Shown: positions 33,723 through 46,940, numbered from the stretch's first letter. The stretch: 64,000 nt of DNA from Cavia porcellus (GCF_034190915.1 NW_026947492.1:18505501-18569500), one strand, 5' to 3'. Notes: generated by a model from the sequence alone, not told the origin. Translations and numbers: made by a program.

Positions 33723-35365
33723 CAATTCTCCCTAACTCATTCTTGGAAGCAAGTATTACCCTAATACCAAAACCAGAGAAAGATGCAAACTTCAAAGAAA
33801 ATTATAGGCTAATCTCTCTAATGAATATTGATGCAAAAATTCTCAACAAAATAGTGGCAAATAGAATGCAGAAAATCATCAAGAATATTATACATCATGA
33901 TCAAGTGGGATCCCAGGAATGCAGGGATGATTCAACATATGTAAATCAATAAATGTAATACATCATATCAATAGTCAAGGACAAGAATCACATGACTATC
34001 CCAATGATGCAGAAAACGATTTTGACAAAATCCAACACTCATCCATGATTATAACACCACAGAAAATTGGATTACATAGTCTTTACCTCAATCTGATAAA
34101 AGCCACATCCAATAAATCAACAGCCAACATCTTACTAAATGGACAAAAACTGAAAACTTTCAACCTAAGGTCAGGAACAAGACAAGGATATTCATTATCA
34201 ACATTTCTACTCAGTATAGTTCTGGAAACATTAGCCAGAGCAATTAGACAAGAGAGAGAAATGAAAGGAATAGGAAAATAAAAGAAGTTACATTACCATC
34301 ATTTGAAGATAACATAATACTCTACACAGAAGATCCCTGAAACCCCATTGAAAGACTTCTATATGTAATAACCAAATTTAGTAATGTAGCTGGATAAAAA
34401 GTCACCACTCAGAAATCAATAGCATTCTTGTACACAAACAACAAACTCACTGAGAGACAAATAAGGGAAACCACATCTTTCAAAATAGCATTCAAAAGGT
34501 GAAATACTTAGGAATCAATGTAACAAAGAAGCAAAAGATCTATAAAATGAAAATTACACTATTCTGAAAAAGGAAATTGAGGATTTCAGAAAATGGAAAG
34601 ACATTCCCTTTTCCTGGATAGGAAGAACAAAGATTGTGAAACTGGCCATTCTCCCAAAATTTTATACAGATTTAATGCAATTCCAATAAATTTATCATTT
34701 TCATACCTCACAGATCTAGAGAAAGCTTCCTAAAATTTATCTGGAACCAGAAGAGACCTAGAACATCAAAGGCAGTTCTGGGCAACCAAGGGTATGGCAG
34801 GAGATATCACAATCCCTGACTTGAAATTATATTACAAAGCTACTGTGATAAAATCACATGGTACTGGCAAAAAGACATAATGATTAATGGAATAGTTTAG
34901 AAGATCCAGCCACTGGTACACACACACTCAGCCAGCCTGTCTTTGACAAAGGGGCCAAACATGTACACTGGACAAAAGATAGTCTCTGACTTTCCATATG
35001 CTTAAAACTAAAACTAGATCCATTTCTAACACTATGCACTAAAGTCAAAATGGATATTAAAACAGAAACACTAAATTTTCTGGAAGACAAAGAAGGTAGA
35101 AATCTTGAAGACATAGGAGTAGGCAGAGAGTTCATGAACAAAAATCCAATTGCACAAGTAATACTTCCCAGAATCAAAAACTTTGATCTCATCTTATTAA
35201 AAAGTTTTTTGTGTCAAAAGAAATCTCCAACAGAGTGAAAAGAACCACCATGAATTGGGAAAATATATTAGCCAACTATCCCTCAGAAAGGGACTTCTAT
35301 CTACAACATATAAAGAATTTTTTAAAAATCAGACCACTGAAATTCAAAGAACCAATCAAAAATGA
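33708..35365 (+). pseudogene. L1 ORF2 C-terminal half (copy C, after the insertion)
   Basis: Continues ORF2 exactly where 30475 left off: [34 protein letters not shown], and the RT region with FADD degraded near 34305. It then runs through the C-terminal segment ([24 protein letters not shown], 35060-35140) to about 35365. Several shifts and stops occur. The last about 250 codons of ORF2 are absent. Confidence 0.8.
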
Positions 35366-36000
35366 GCATCTTCATTATTGTTATTTGTCTCTTTTGTTTC
35401 TTATTTTGTTAGTAATTTGTTTTGTTTTGTTTTTCCCTCTAATACAGAAAAGATAGATGTACATGTATATGCTTATATATGCTTAGGACTTTTCCTAAAG
35501 AGTACACAAGAATTGATTTTATTACATATGGTGGTATAAACAGCTACTTTGAAGAAAACAAAACATTATGGTAGCCACTGATGATTTGCTATCATCTTAT
35601 TCTGATGTTCAATAATGCTTTTATTCTTTGTTTTGATTTAGATTTAGTCTGTTTTCTATTATTTGATTTCAATACGTGTGAAAGTATGAACAGCTGTTTT
35701 GAAGAGAACAAGAGACATTATGGTAGCTATTGTTGATTTTCCTCTTATCTGGTTTTGAAGGCCTGTAATGTTTTCATTCTTTTGTTTTGATGAGTTTTAT
35801 TCTAATTTTTTTTGTTGTTTGAATTCATTATGTGTCAAGATTTGGACAACTGTTTTGAAGAAAACAAGAGACATTATGGTAGCCACTGTTGATTTCCTCT
35901 TTTCTTGTTTTGAAATATTGTGTTGCTTCCATTGTTTTGTTCTTCTCTGCTTTGCTCCGTTTTCTTCTGATTTATTCTTTGTAAAATAAAAAAGAGAATA

Positions 36001-36650
36001 AAGCTCAAACTTAATAGTACTGCAACAATAGAGATGAAAGAAACAAAAGGTCCTTTTAAAAGGAGAAAAGGGACAGGAAATCAAGGCATAGTACTTTTGA
36101 ATGCTTCACAGAAACAGAGGGCATTTTATAGAAGTTGTACTAGAAAAATAGTAATTTAATATAAAAAAGAATCAAGGTGAATTTTTTTGCCTATTTAACT
36201 TTTTTAATTTTTATTTTAAAGAGAATAAAACAAAGCAAAACAAAACACAATAAAACCAATCAAAATAAACCATTGTAAGTGACACAAGACTTCAAAACAA
36301 TAGAACACGAACAATGGTTACCATAATGTCTCTTGTAATCTTCAAAATATCTGCCCATACCTTCAGACATAGTAAAAATTTTTTTTAAAAAAAAAAGAAT
36401 GTAACCAATAAAAATGAAACAATGAATGTAATAAAGGACTGCAAAACAAGATAAAAGTAAATCCAGAATGGCTAACAGAATATATATCATTATCCTTGAA
36501 ATAGCTACCATGCCATTGTATATAATAAAACCAAACAAAGCAAACAGAATAAAACTCCACCCAACAAAACAATGAAAGTGATACAGAACTTCAAAACAAG
36601 ATATGGAATCAACAATGGCTACCACCTTCAGAAGGAGCTTCCCCATAAAT
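36001..36650 (-). mobile_element. L1 3' UTR fragment in reverse orientation
   Basis: From about 36190 the reverse complement repeats the 3' UTR units (GAAGATTACAAGAGACATTATGG-type wording twice) and ends in a T-run-derived A tail at 36190-36220. The first about 190 bp (36001-36190) are A-rich sequence joining it to the end of copy C. Confidence 0.6.
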
Positions 36651-37689
36651 GCTACATTGTGTATTGCTATCCTCTGAATAGATGATCATACTAGTCTTTA
36701 CACCTGCAAAGTCAGTGAAACACAACTAAGCACAATAAGCATTAAGTTATATTTTACATCAATAGCCTCTATCACCACAGCCTGTGTTTCTCCAGGTCAT
36801 GCAGTCAATTACAGCAGTGGTAGCTGATCGCTCTTCTTGTTTCCCAGCACCTGTGCTGGAAGGCACTGGCATCTGGCTCTCCCACCAAAGCCCACACATG
36901 GTGCTAACTCACAGGGAGGGCTTGCTTCTTAGTAACTTCTTGTTCTCGCCTCAAGATTAAATCTTAGGTAAAATTATTGTAACAAAAAAGAATTATTTTG
37001 TTTAAGACAAGTTTTTACTGTGCAGTTTAGGCTGGCCATTAACCTACAAACCAAATAATTGTTTTAAAATGTAGGAAAAAAACTTTTAACTTAACTGTGA
37101 TGACTAATATGTGAACATTTGCACTTGATAAAAAAATATATATATGACACAAACAACTACAAGGAAAACTGAGCAACCAGGAATAAAACCAATGGATTTG
37201 TGTCAGTGCCAGTATTGGCATATTATACAATTGTCTGCAAAATGGTACTACTGGGGGCAATGGCATAAAAAGAACAACTGAGACTACCCTATTTGTTACA
37301 ACTGCATGCAAAGTTACAATGATCTCCATATAAATACTTTAATTTGGAACTCATTAAAAAGGTTTTCATGATAACAAATACTGAACATGTGCTACAAACA
37401 GAAACTTCTTAGAACAAAAGCTTTCTAGTGAACAAGTACATACAGCTAGACTTCCTAAAAATCTACCTGACATAGCCCTCACGACCTGCTATTCTACCCT
37501 GTCAGTCTATGGGTACAATAACAGGATAACAATTCAAAGTTACTTATTAACTTAGCCCTCTCTTATTAAAACTATGATTTGTTTTAGTAAAATCATTGCC
37601 TAGGTTTTCAAAATGCTTTAACATAAACAAGGCAATGCTTGGTTCCGGAGACTGATAAACTGCTAATGATGAGTAAGATTGACCATAGT
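36651..37689. other. Unassigned spacer, possibly a retrocopied 3' UTR
   Basis: No repeat or gene that I can name. On the minus strand 37850 to about 36950 reads like one continuous mRNA 3' end: a hydrophobic frame (37846-37547) followed by an AT-rich, UTR-like stretch. The source gene was not recognised. Confidence 0.35.
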
Positions 37690-37846
37690 AGTGATTGCTG
37701 ATGATGCTGATGACAATAACTGAAGTAGTTACAAAAAGGACAGTGATGATGGTAACAAGAAGGATGGTGATGATGACAGTAATGATGATGATGGGGCTGT
37801 TGGTGCTAAAATATTCCAATGTTTGAATTGGATTTGAAATTTCCAT
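37547..37846 (-). other. Hydrophobic 99-codon frame of unknown status
   Basis: Starts MEISNPIQTLEYF, then has an Ile/Val/Thr-rich stretch of about 35 residues that looks like a membrane segment but arises from a CAT/ATC-rich repeat tract. The C-terminal part (SNHYYGQSYSSLAVY, KHFENLGNDF) is not low-complexity. The left arm carries only the first about 50 codons (22854-23010) before diverging. It could be a retrocopy fragment or a chance frame. I claim no function. Confidence 0.3.
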
Positions 37847-38466
37847 AGCTGCAAGATGACTCTACACGTATAAAGAAAAACTATTCACAGAACAAGTATA
37901 AGGCAAGACTTTAATTGTCCCTTAGTGAAGACTACAGTCTCCAGAGTAACTGCATCCCAGGAGATGTTCTTCCCTTACATTTGAAAACCGTATTCCCTGT
38001 CCACAAATCTCGGTGACCTTTTCCATAACAGTACTAGACTTATGAGCACATTTAGCACTAGAAATACATCTATATATTTTTTCAACACTTGCTGATCAGT
38101 GAAGCCATTGGCATCCACCTAAATTTCCAGGAGATGGTGTATCAATTTTCTATGTATGTATATATCTAATACATACTGAAGAAAATTATATAAGAAAATC
38201 TTTCTCCTCTGAGCTCTTATTGTTAATGCAAAGTATTAGAAATCATCTGTTTTACATCATTGCTAGGTACATTTTTCTTTTATGCTATGTTCTCTTTAGC
38301 AGCAATCTTGAGCTTCTGATGACTTGGTAAGATTAAGGTAATACTTTTTAGTAATTCATAGGTGATGTAATTTATAGTAGACTACTTTATATTATTGGAA
38401 GATTGTGGGTATAAAAAATAAAATCTTTGATGCTGAGATTCAACTATACAATGGAGTTATCTTCTG

Positions 38467-38702
38467 TTATTGAGATCAAATGAAATTTATTTTTAAATCA
38501 TTTGTGAAAATTCAAGGTAAAAATATTAATATATGTAAATGTATATACATACTTAGAGATGTTAGCTGCCTGTGTTAGGCTCCAAGTAGTTAAAAAATGT
38601 GAGGCTTTTATTCTTTGCTTAATAATTGCAATGATAAAAATGCACATAAATTACAAATAATATCACTTCTACCTTGAAAATTATAATAAATACTTTTACT
38701 AC
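38467..38702. repeat. Extra copy of a local segment (partner 39381-39618)
   Basis: Begins TTATTGAGATCAAATGAAAT and ends near TTTTACTACTAGT. It matches 39381-39618 in the same orientation. The left arm has only one copy (near 21330-21560), and its sequence at the site corresponding to 38467 is uninterrupted. Confidence 0.8.
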
Positions 38703-38904
38703 TAGTAATCATTATGCACTGCTTTGTATCATATGTAGAGCAGATATTGGGAACAAGGGAATATGTAATATTTTAAATCTCTTATTAGCTTGAAAAATTA
38801 TTTTGTAATAAGTGAAAATGTATTTTTAATAGTTTATTGGTACAATTTATATACACATAATTATCCCATTTGTCATAAGGAACTTGTGCTTGTATATGAT
38901 TATT

Positions 38905-39047
38905 TTTTGACACAAGATCTTGTGATGTAGCGCAGGCTGATCCTAAACTCACTCTGTAGTACAGGCTGGACTCAAACTCCTGCTAACCCTCCTATCTCAG
39001 CATCCCAGGTGCTGGGATTACAGGGGTGCACTACCATGCCAAGCCTA
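38905..39047 (-). mobile_element. B1-like SINE (right-arm copy)
   Basis: The reverse complement carries the CTGTAATCCCAGCACCTGGG, CAGGAG and CAGCCTG blocks. It is the inverted counterpart of 21889-22032. Confidence 0.85.
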
Positions 39048-39380
39048 CATAATCTTGATTCCTCTTTTTTCCCATTCCTCTCCCTCTCCTCTCAATCCCT
39101 CTTCCCCTCATTTACAAAACCTTCTCTACCATTTTATCCTTCTTGTCTCATTTTTTCTTTTGCATTCTTTTTATTCCTCCTCCCCCTCCCTAGTTCTCCT
39201 TCCCATTTGAACAATTTTTTGCTACTTCACAATATCGATTACACATTTTCATTCTTATTTACTCTTTCAATAGAATTCACAATGTAATGCAGACTTTCTT
39301 GTCCTCACATTACATTTTAAGCGTTTTAAAGACTAGTTCTTGCTCTAAGAGAAAATATAAACAATGCCAGTTATTACTGT

Positions 39381-39618
39381 TATTGAGATAAAATGAAATT
39401 TACTTTCAAATCATGTGAAAATTCAAGTTAAAAATTTAATGCATGTAAATGTATTTACATGCATACAGATGTTAGCTGCCTGTGTTAGGTTCCAAATAAT
39501 TAGAAAATGTGGGACTTTTATTCTTTGCTTATTATTTACAATGATAAAAATGCACATAAATTACAAATAATATAACTTCTACCTTGAAAATTATCATACA
39601 TATTTTACTACTAATGAT
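39381..39618. repeat. Source copy of the locally duplicated segment
   Basis: See 38467-38702; this position is colinear with the left arm. Confidence 0.75.
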
Positions 39619-39654
39619 ATAGAGATACATGAAGTATCTACAACAAAAAAGTCA

Positions 39655-39765
39655 GGCCAGGGATATAGTTCAGCAGCATAGTGCTGCCTGACAAGAACAA
39701 GGTCCTGAGTTCAATTCCCAGGACCATAAATTTAAAATTTAAATGCCTGCAATAAAAAAAAGTGT
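39655..39765 (+). mobile_element. tRNA-derived ID-like SINE (right-arm copy)
   Basis: CCAGGGATATAGTTCAGCAG, TGCCTGACAAGAACAAGGTC and GAGTTCAATTCCCAGGACC, followed by an A-rich end. It is the counterpart of 21190-21292. Confidence 0.8.
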
Positions 39766-41865
39766 AATTTAATGAAGACAAAACAAACAGATAGTCAGGA
39801 GTCTTGAGTTTCAGAATCAGTCTGCCTCCTACCAGCAAGGGCATTTTCTACAAAGTACTGAACTTGTAGAGCTTTGTTTTGCTGCACAACGAAAGCAAAC
39901 AAACATCCCTTTTATTGTGTTTACAAGGCAAACACTAAGCTAAGTGTGCTGTAATCACACCGTTTCTTGGTGTGCTAACATGCAGATTTATAAGGCTACT
40001 TGTAGAGAGCAAAGGAGGAAGTTCAGGGTCAGAGAGGATGAGAGGTAAATTTCATCCTAACTTACCAATAATTTGTATATTGGGGCAAGTCACTAGCATC
40101 TGGCATATCATCTTTCTCCCTATGAAACAGGAACATAAGTTTTGCTCTAAAAATATATTGCCCTATTTTGATAATTACATCCAGAAACAGTTAACATAGT
40201 GAGATGGTTTATGAACATAAGAAATACATCTGACAAAAATATGTCTACTCTAAGGTCACCTCCAGCAATGATTGTTGATGCTTCCTAGAGACATGACTGT
40301 AATTTGAACACTTTGATATTAGGAGTGTACAGTGCCATGCTTTGATATTATAATCTGCCAACTGTCATACCTATAACTAACTATCAGTCCCCAAGATTAA
40401 ACCAAGGATCATTAAATGAATTCTTCTGTGAGTAGAATTCAGACAGCAATACTTTCTAAATGTTTCTAGTTATTATAATATACAGGAAATATTGAGAACC
40501 ACTGCCTTATATCACACCCTTATGCTTAATAACAACTCACATTTTAATAGAAATCATATGAAAGAAGATTTGTATGATGGTTTATCTTGTTTGTGCTTAA
40601 AATTATGTTTATAGCTAACATTTGAAAAGTCCACATTCTTTGTCTTAGAGAAGCCCTTTAAAGATTAAAAAAAAGTGGTAAGGACACAGAGATAGACTAG
40701 ACATAGAGATAGAGGAGACAGAGACAGAGATAGACAAGATGGTAGATCTAGACTCATTAGGAGGAAGTTTTATATCAAAATGTTTTGTTGCTGTCTTGTT
40801 ATGCCACACTAGAAACATAGCTGGATGTCATTAACCAGAGTTCTTTTGTTTAGTGGTTAAATTTAAATGGCAATTTCATTGTCTTGAAAGAGAGGATATT
40901 AGTAAATCACACTTTGGGTTTCTGGATAGGGCATGAGGATGTGACCTGGGGATGATATCTGGCCCCAGGCCTTCCGTTTTACTTCTTCACTTAAACTCTG
41001 CTTTTCAGGGGTTAGGAGTTCAGCAGCTTTCCTCGGTCACTTTTTCTACCACAAAGTTTATGCCTGGGAGCCAGGCGACCTTGAACTAAAACCTCTGATA
41101 CTTGAGCCAAAACAATTTCCCCTCCTTTAATTTTGATGTGTTAGATATTTGATCTCAGAAACAGGAAGGTGAAATGTAACTCTGAAAATTATATTAATAT
41201 TTTCTTCATGTTTCGACATAGAAATTGACTAGTTTCTCCGTGGCACAGCGTGTGATTAACCATAATAAGTAGAAACTCCATCAATTTCAGATAGATATTC
41301 ATGCCTTCATGTACACAAAACATGCAGAAATAGCTTAGTTTTAATCTATTTCTGTACTGTTAACTAGGAAAAAACCTTCTTTTGTAAAATATTTTGTACT
41401 AGTAAAAAAGTTGTATTGCTGAAGTAAATTGCCTCTCACAACACAAACTATAAAATGAATTCACTACTGATGAGTGACACAGTAAAAGATCTCCAACGTT
41501 AGTGTTTATTAGTATCCATGGAAGAATTGCTTATCCAAAAACTGTTCAACTGCTTCCCAGAGGTCCTGATTCAGTACTGGGAGGTGAGGCCTGAGAATCT
41601 GCATCCAGGTCAAAGTAGAGCAAATGGTGCTGGTTTATGGCAATATGGTAAGAAACATAAAAATAAGATACTGGAGAAGCAGGAGAGTAGTAAGAGATCC
41701 AGATCTGAACACCATTCTGCAAGACTTTTGAAATATTCACAAGCTGGACAATACTTCATTGCAAAGTCTAGGTTTGGGGAGGACGCATCAGTCATGACAG
41801 GCAATGCCTCAGCAGCCACAAATATGGAAAAATAGCTGTTTAATCAGCTCAAGGTGTCATCTCAC
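39766..41865. other. Upstream region of the intact receptor
   Basis: Duplication-arm sequence matching 21180-19680 inverted, with an interrupted GAGATA-type tract at 40685-40740. A possible noncoding 5' exon lies somewhere here, because a 3' splice site precedes the coding exon. I cannot place a promoter. Confidence 0.45.
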
Positions 41866-41888
41866 AAGGTTTTCTCCTATTCCCATAG
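41866..41888 (+). other. Probable 3' splice site of the receptor's coding exon
   Basis: Pyrimidine tract followed by CCCATAG, 18 bp before the ATG at 41907. OR genes commonly have one or more noncoding 5' exons spliced to a single coding exon. The left copy has CCCACAG at the same place. Confidence 0.6.
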
Positions 41889-41906
41889 GACTCCTACTCA
41901 GGCAGA

Positions 41907-42836
41907 ATGGCTGCAGAAAATCACTCTATAGTGACAGAGTTCATCCTTGGAGGATTAACTAACAGGCCAGAGTTCCAGATGCCCCTCTTCCTCCTCTTCC
42001 TGGGGATCTACATGGTCACCATGGTGGGGAACCTGGGCATGATCACCCTGATATGTCTCAACAAGCAGCTTCACACACCCATGTATTATTTCCTCAGCAA
42101 CTTGTCACTTGTGGACTTCTGTTACTCTTCTGTCATCACACCGAATATGCTGGTCAGCTTCGTATCCCAGAAGAATGTCATCTCCTATGTGGGGTGCATG
42201 TGTCAGCTCTACTTCTTCCTTATTTTTGTCATTGCTGAGTGTTACATGCTCACAGTGATGGCCTATGACAGATATGTGGCCATCTGCCACCCTTTACTTT
42301 ATCATAGTATCATGTCTCATGCTCTCTGCTCCCTTCTGGTGACTCTGGTCTATGTCATAGGATTCATTGGCTCTGCAATAGAGACGGGTGTCATGTTATC
42401 ATTGAGCTATTGCAAGCACCTCATCAGTCACTACTTCTGTGACATTGTCCCTCTCATGAAACTCTCCTGTTTCAGCACATATGATGCAGAGATGGCAATC
42501 TTCTTCTTTGCTGGATTTGACATTGTACTCACCAGTTTAATTGTCCTTGTTTCCTATGCCTTCATCCTGTCCAGTACTCTTCGCATCAGATCTACCGAGG
42601 GCAGGTCCAAAGCCTTCAGCACCTGCAGCTCCCATCTTGTAGCTGTGGGATTGTTCTATGGATCCTCTACATTTGTGTACTTAAAACCCTCCACGGCCAG
42701 TTCCCTGGCCCAGGAGAATGTGGCTTCTGTGTTCTACACCACAGTGATCCCCATGCTCAACCCCTTGATCTACAGCCTGAGGAACAAAGAAGTAAAGGTG
42801 GCCCTGCAGAGAACACTGAGAAGAAAACTCCTTTGA
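41907..42836 (+). CDS. Or8a1: Olfactory receptor, Or8a1-like, intact
   Basis: A 309-residue odorant receptor, normal length for class II ORs, expected in the cilia of olfactory neurons and signalling through G-olf and adenylyl cyclase. Features: MAAENHS with an N-glycosylation site at Asn5, GN of TM1 (41-42), [13 protein letters not shown] (55-67), [10 protein letters not shown] (118-127), Cys97 and Cys178 for the extracellular disulfide, KAFSTCSSH (235-243) and [12 protein letters not shown] (282-293). The start is supported by the splice site 18 bp upstream and by alignment to human OR8A1 from memory. No stop or shift is seen. The ligand is unknown. The inverted paralogue at 18698-19630 has a nonsense codon, so this is probably the working copy of the pair. 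Odorant-receptor transcription is monoallelic (family knowledge). Confidence 0.93.
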   Translation: MAAENHSIVTEFILGGLTNRPEFQMPLFLLFLGIYMVTMVGNLGMITLICLNKQLHTPMYYFLSNLSLVDFCYSSVITPNMLVSFVSQKNVISYVGCMCQLYFFLIFVIAECYMLTVMAYDRYVAICHPLLYHSIMSHALCSLLVTLVYVIGFIGSAIETGVMLSLSYCKHLISHYFCDIVPLMKLSCFSTYDAEMAIFFFAGFDIVLTSLIVLVSYAFILSSTLRIRSTEGRSKAFSTCSSHLVAVGLFYGSSTFVYLKPSTASSLAQENVASVFYTTVIPMLNPLIYSLRNKEVKVALQRTLRRKLL

Positions 42837-44342
42837 TGTGAGTGTTATTGTCCTCTTTGTGAATAAAAGTAGGTTCTTAGAAATTCCAAATGTGTGCTCT
42901 CTGCATGGTTGCCCAGCTGTGGATTGGAAATTGTATCTTCTGTATGTACTGGGGTCCATCATTTCTCTACTTTTTTGTTCTCCCTCTTTTCTGTCATTTT
43001 GTTTGCAGCTATCTATTTCAAGTTGATTTTTCTCTCAGAATGTATTTTATCTACTTTCAATCATAATTATAAATTAACATAAATTTTCACATTGTGTTTG
43101 GAAGTCATTTATGGTACTACCTTCAGTACAGAAAATCTTACACATTCCATTTCTTACATTTGGCTACTGGCAATACCTAAGACAAAGAAATGTGAATTCA
43201 AAAGTCATGAAGAAATTATACTTTGTACCAATGTCATTCAGATTCCTTTTCCACATTCTTCCATTTCATCTGATATATTTCCTCTCTAATATTCCTGGCC
43301 CAAATTTCCTTCTGATCCCTTCATGCAATTTTCATGATAAAATAATAATAATAATAATAATAACAATAATAATAATAATAATTTCTTACGTGTCTCTCAT
43401 GCTTTTTCAGAGCCATATATCTCTACTAAGCATATACTATTTTATTTCCTTTACACCTAACCACAGTTACAGTTGTGGCTCCACTGCACACAGATAGTAA
43501 CTTCATCATAGCTAGGTCTTCCAGGTAGCAATAAATAGTTAGATCAAATCACCATCTCAATGACTGCAAACACACATTTTGGTCCCTCGCACATTGTCAC
43601 CTTTGAGGAATGCCATCACAGTAGATATCCAATATTTTAAAAATTGATTTGGTTATGCTTTTCCAATTTCAAATGCTTCCTGATACCACTTTCTTAAATC
43701 TTCTCAATATTATCTGCATAAATGTATTTCTTCTTCTGTGCAACATATTCAAGATAAATCAGAAAAATTACACTGCGGTGGCTGACCAGGCCAGATTACC
43801 ATGAATCTCTCCCATTCTTTGCACTGGGATCCACATCTTGAAAAAACCCTCTCACCAGGTAAACTAGAATTACTGATCAGCCTCCATTATAAATTATGAC
43901 AAAATCACTTAGTGAATCCAATTGCAGGGGGACAAAGTTTCTCCTCACACTTATTTATAATACTATCAAGGATTTGTGGTTTAGACTAGGCAGCTTGATG
44001 TGGTCTGAAGAGTTTACGGACATTTGCTTGTCATTTACAACAATCTGGGGTATACTAGAGTATCACTGAGTGGTTTGATTTGGGAAACATAAATAATTAG
44101 TTTCCTCAGACAGAAAAGGATGTAATGTAAAAAGTTATATGCATATAGTCTTGTATTACTACAAAAAGTTTAAGTGATCCTCCAATGTGACTCCACAATA
44201 GATAGGACCTACACATCAAGAAGGTCCAATACCATCATCACTATTACAACTATGAAAAATACTGAGAAATGAAGAAAACTGAAAGATGAATGACAGTCCT
44301 CAGGAGAGTATCACCTAGAAACTTATTAGAAACTCAGATTAT
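42837..44342. other. 3' flank of the intact receptor
   Basis: Arm sequence matching 18690-17207 inverted; no second gene. It contains the (AAT)n at 43340-43382. Confidence 0.6.
43340..43382. repeat. (AAT)n microsatellite
   Basis: About 14 units with one AAC interruption. The left arm has only a few ATT units at the same site. Confidence 0.95.
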
Positions 44343-44640
44343 TCAACTCAACTTTACTTCAGTTGCCATTATCCCAGAAATTTCAGTTGTATGGATTCCA
44401 ATTTCTTCCATGTCCATGTCTCCTTTTCTTGCTGTGTGTGAGCTGGAGGCCAGAGATTTCCTTTGCATTGACATTTTCCTGGTTTCTACTGTGTGAGCTG
44501 GTTTGGAGTCCCAGGTGCTTTGTGCATTGGCTACCCAACTGTGCTGTAAGGCCATGAGCGAGGAAACTGGGCCTTTCCTAACCAGGTTCTTGAGAAAGCA
44601 GTAGGTCATGGGGCAGTCTTCTCTAGACACATTCAACTTC
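44343..44640 (-). mobile_element. L1 ORF1 start and 5' UTR piece, right arm
   Basis: The minus strand reads MDMEEIGIHTTEISGIMATEVK from 44420 and is cut at 44343, with L1 5' UTR sequence to the right. It is the counterpart of left 13780-13500. The cut point joins unique arm sequence that corresponds to left position 17207, so about 3.4 kb is missing here relative to the left arm. Confidence 0.7.
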
Positions 44641-46940
44641 TCCAGACACATTCAACTTCTCCAATGTGCTGCTGGCTGGTTCTCACAGCCTACAATGGCT
44701 ATAGGTCCCAAATGGTGTCTGTTGTGCTCATGAGGGTGGAGCTGGCTACTTCTCCCATTCCATGCTGGCTACCAAAGGAGGGTCCTGGTCATGGCCAGCG
44801 TGCATTTGGGGATGTGGCTAACTGCTTCTTCTCCTGGCCCATGCTGGCGCTAGTCTGCAGTCAACAGGTACACAGGGAAAGGATTGGCTGCATCTTCTCT
44901 AGGGCTTTGCTGCCTATGGGTGCTAAATGGCAGCCTGCATGCATGCAGGAGCAAGGTTGGCTGCTTCTTCTATTAGTCTACACTGGCTACAGTCACTAAT
45001 CAGTTTCCGCAGTCCACCTGCTGATTCAAATCACTACTGTTGGTTTCAATTTTTCTGTACCACTAACCCTGCCTGTCCAATGTGTGCACTCTAGTCAGGG
45101 TTCTACTGTGTCTCCAGCTTTTCTGCTACTATCTGAGCCCTGAGTCCCATCAGTGGAGGTAGCAGATAGTAAAACCACTTGAAAAAAACTGAAGATAGAC
45201 TCTCAGATATTGAAGATGGGATGGAAGCATATGATCATGAAAGAAAAGATCTCTTAAGATAACAAGGAACCAGGAAACAACAATTCAACAGCTGCCAGAT
45301 GAACGGGAAACAATGTAAGACTGATAGATGTCAATGAAAAAGCAGGGGTCAACACAAATAATATAAGAAGACTATTTACCGAAACAATAGCAGAAAATTT
45401 TCCAAACATGGGAAAATAATCTGATATTCTGATAAGTGAGGCATATAGAATCCCAATTAACCATAATCAAAATAAATCTTCACCCAGACATATAATAATT
45501 AGGACATCAGAAATTCAGCACAAAACAGAATACTAAAATCTGTCAGAGAAAAGAAATAGATCATCTACAAAGGAAAGGCTCTCAGAATCATGGCAGACTT
45601 CTCAACACAAACCTTTAAGTCAGAAAGAGCTTAGAGTGAAGTATTTCAGGTCTTCAAAGAAAATAACTTTCAACACAGATTGATGTACCTTGAAAAACTG
45701 TCTTTCAAAGTTAATGGATAAACAAGATACTATCATGACTAAGAAATTAAGAAATTTATGACCACTAAACCAACTCTACAAAGAGTATAATGAAGAAATA
45801 AAGACACTTTCAAGACCAAGAAAAGCTGAAGAAATTTGTGACCACAAAGTCAATCCTACAAAAAGTACTGAAAGGCATTTTAAAGACATAAAAGACCACA
45901 GTTCAAAGAACAATAGAAGCAGCAAAGCTAGCAAGGTAAGCAATTACACAAAGGGAAAAATAGGAAACCAAACACATAAAAATAACATGACAAAGAAAAC
46001 CAATACAAAGAAAAACAATACCCAGCAGTGTAAATGGCCTTAATTCACCAATCAAAAGAAAAAGACTGGCAGAATGCATTAAGAAATAAGATCCAATAAT
46101 ATGTTATATACAATAAACACACTTCACACAAAAAGAAATTCATAAATTAGAAGTCAAAGGGCAGAAAACAATACTTCATGCAACAGGAACCCAGCGGAAG
46201 TTAGTCTATTTGCAGATAATGTGAATTCAAACCAAGAATGATTAAAAGAGGTAAATAATAAAGTTACATATGTGTTAGTGTAAAAATTCAAGAGGAAGAG
46301 ATAATAAAAATACATTATCAACTAACACAGAAGAACCCAAATATATATGACCGATATTAATGGACATCAAAAACCAAACAAACAAGCAATAACACAATTG
46401 AAGCAAGAAACATCAGTACTCCATTGTCACAAAGTGATAGATGAACCAGACAAAAAATCAGCAAAGAAATGACGGAACTGATTCAAACCTGTGAACAAAC
46501 GGACCTAGTAAACATTCATGGAGTGTTCCATCCAACAATATCAAAGTAGATTTTTTTAGCTATACGTGAGATGTTCTTTAAACTAGACCATAGCCCATAA
46601 AAATGCTTCAGTAAATCCAAGAAATTGAAGTTGTCTCATTATCTGATTATCTGAAGTTGCATATTATCTGATCATAGTGCATTGAAATTGGAAATTAACA
46701 GTGAAATAAACAGCAAAAATTCCATAAATTCGAGGAAATTAAATAACACCCTTCTGAACAACGAATGGGCCACAGATGAAATTAAATAGTACATACAATT
46801 AAGTGAAAATGCAAATACAACTTCCTGGAACCTGTGAGATGCAATTAAAAGAGTCCTGAGAAGGAAATAATAGGGGTGAATTCTCACATCAGGGAAACAC
46901 AATGAACACCAAAAAATAGCCAAAAGTTGCATCTCAAACT
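44641..46940 (+). mobile_element. L1 5' half (5' UTR, ORF1, endonuclease), right arm
   Basis: Plus strand: GC-rich 5' UTR to about 45170, ORF1 from the coiled coil to its end (45180-45900, many stops), and the ORF2 start (VNGLNSPIKRKR near 46025). The endonuclease then runs to about 46850 and the linker to about 46940, where ZBTB14 sequence begins on the same strand. No RT domain or L1 3' end follows. The left-arm counterpart lacks most of ORF1. Confidence 0.75.

Larger units (their letters stand above)
26640..36000 (+). mobile_element. LINE-1 copy C, split by nested elements
   Basis: Plus-strand L1: a GC-rich monomeric 5' UTR (from roughly 26640-26750 to 27780), ORF1 (27831-28850), ORF2 (28890-30475 and 33708-35365) and a 3' UTR (35366-36000). 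Two insertions interrupt it: a short L1 3' end at about 29722-29860 and a full-length ORF1-only element at 30476-33707. The ORF2 C-terminal cysteine-rich end is missing; at about 35366 the sequence jumps straight to 3' UTR. Confidence 0.85.

Noticed and set aside
40685..40740. CRISPR-like or satellite array
   Set aside because: Short degenerate GAGATA units only; the genome is mammalian and there is no repeat-spacer pattern.
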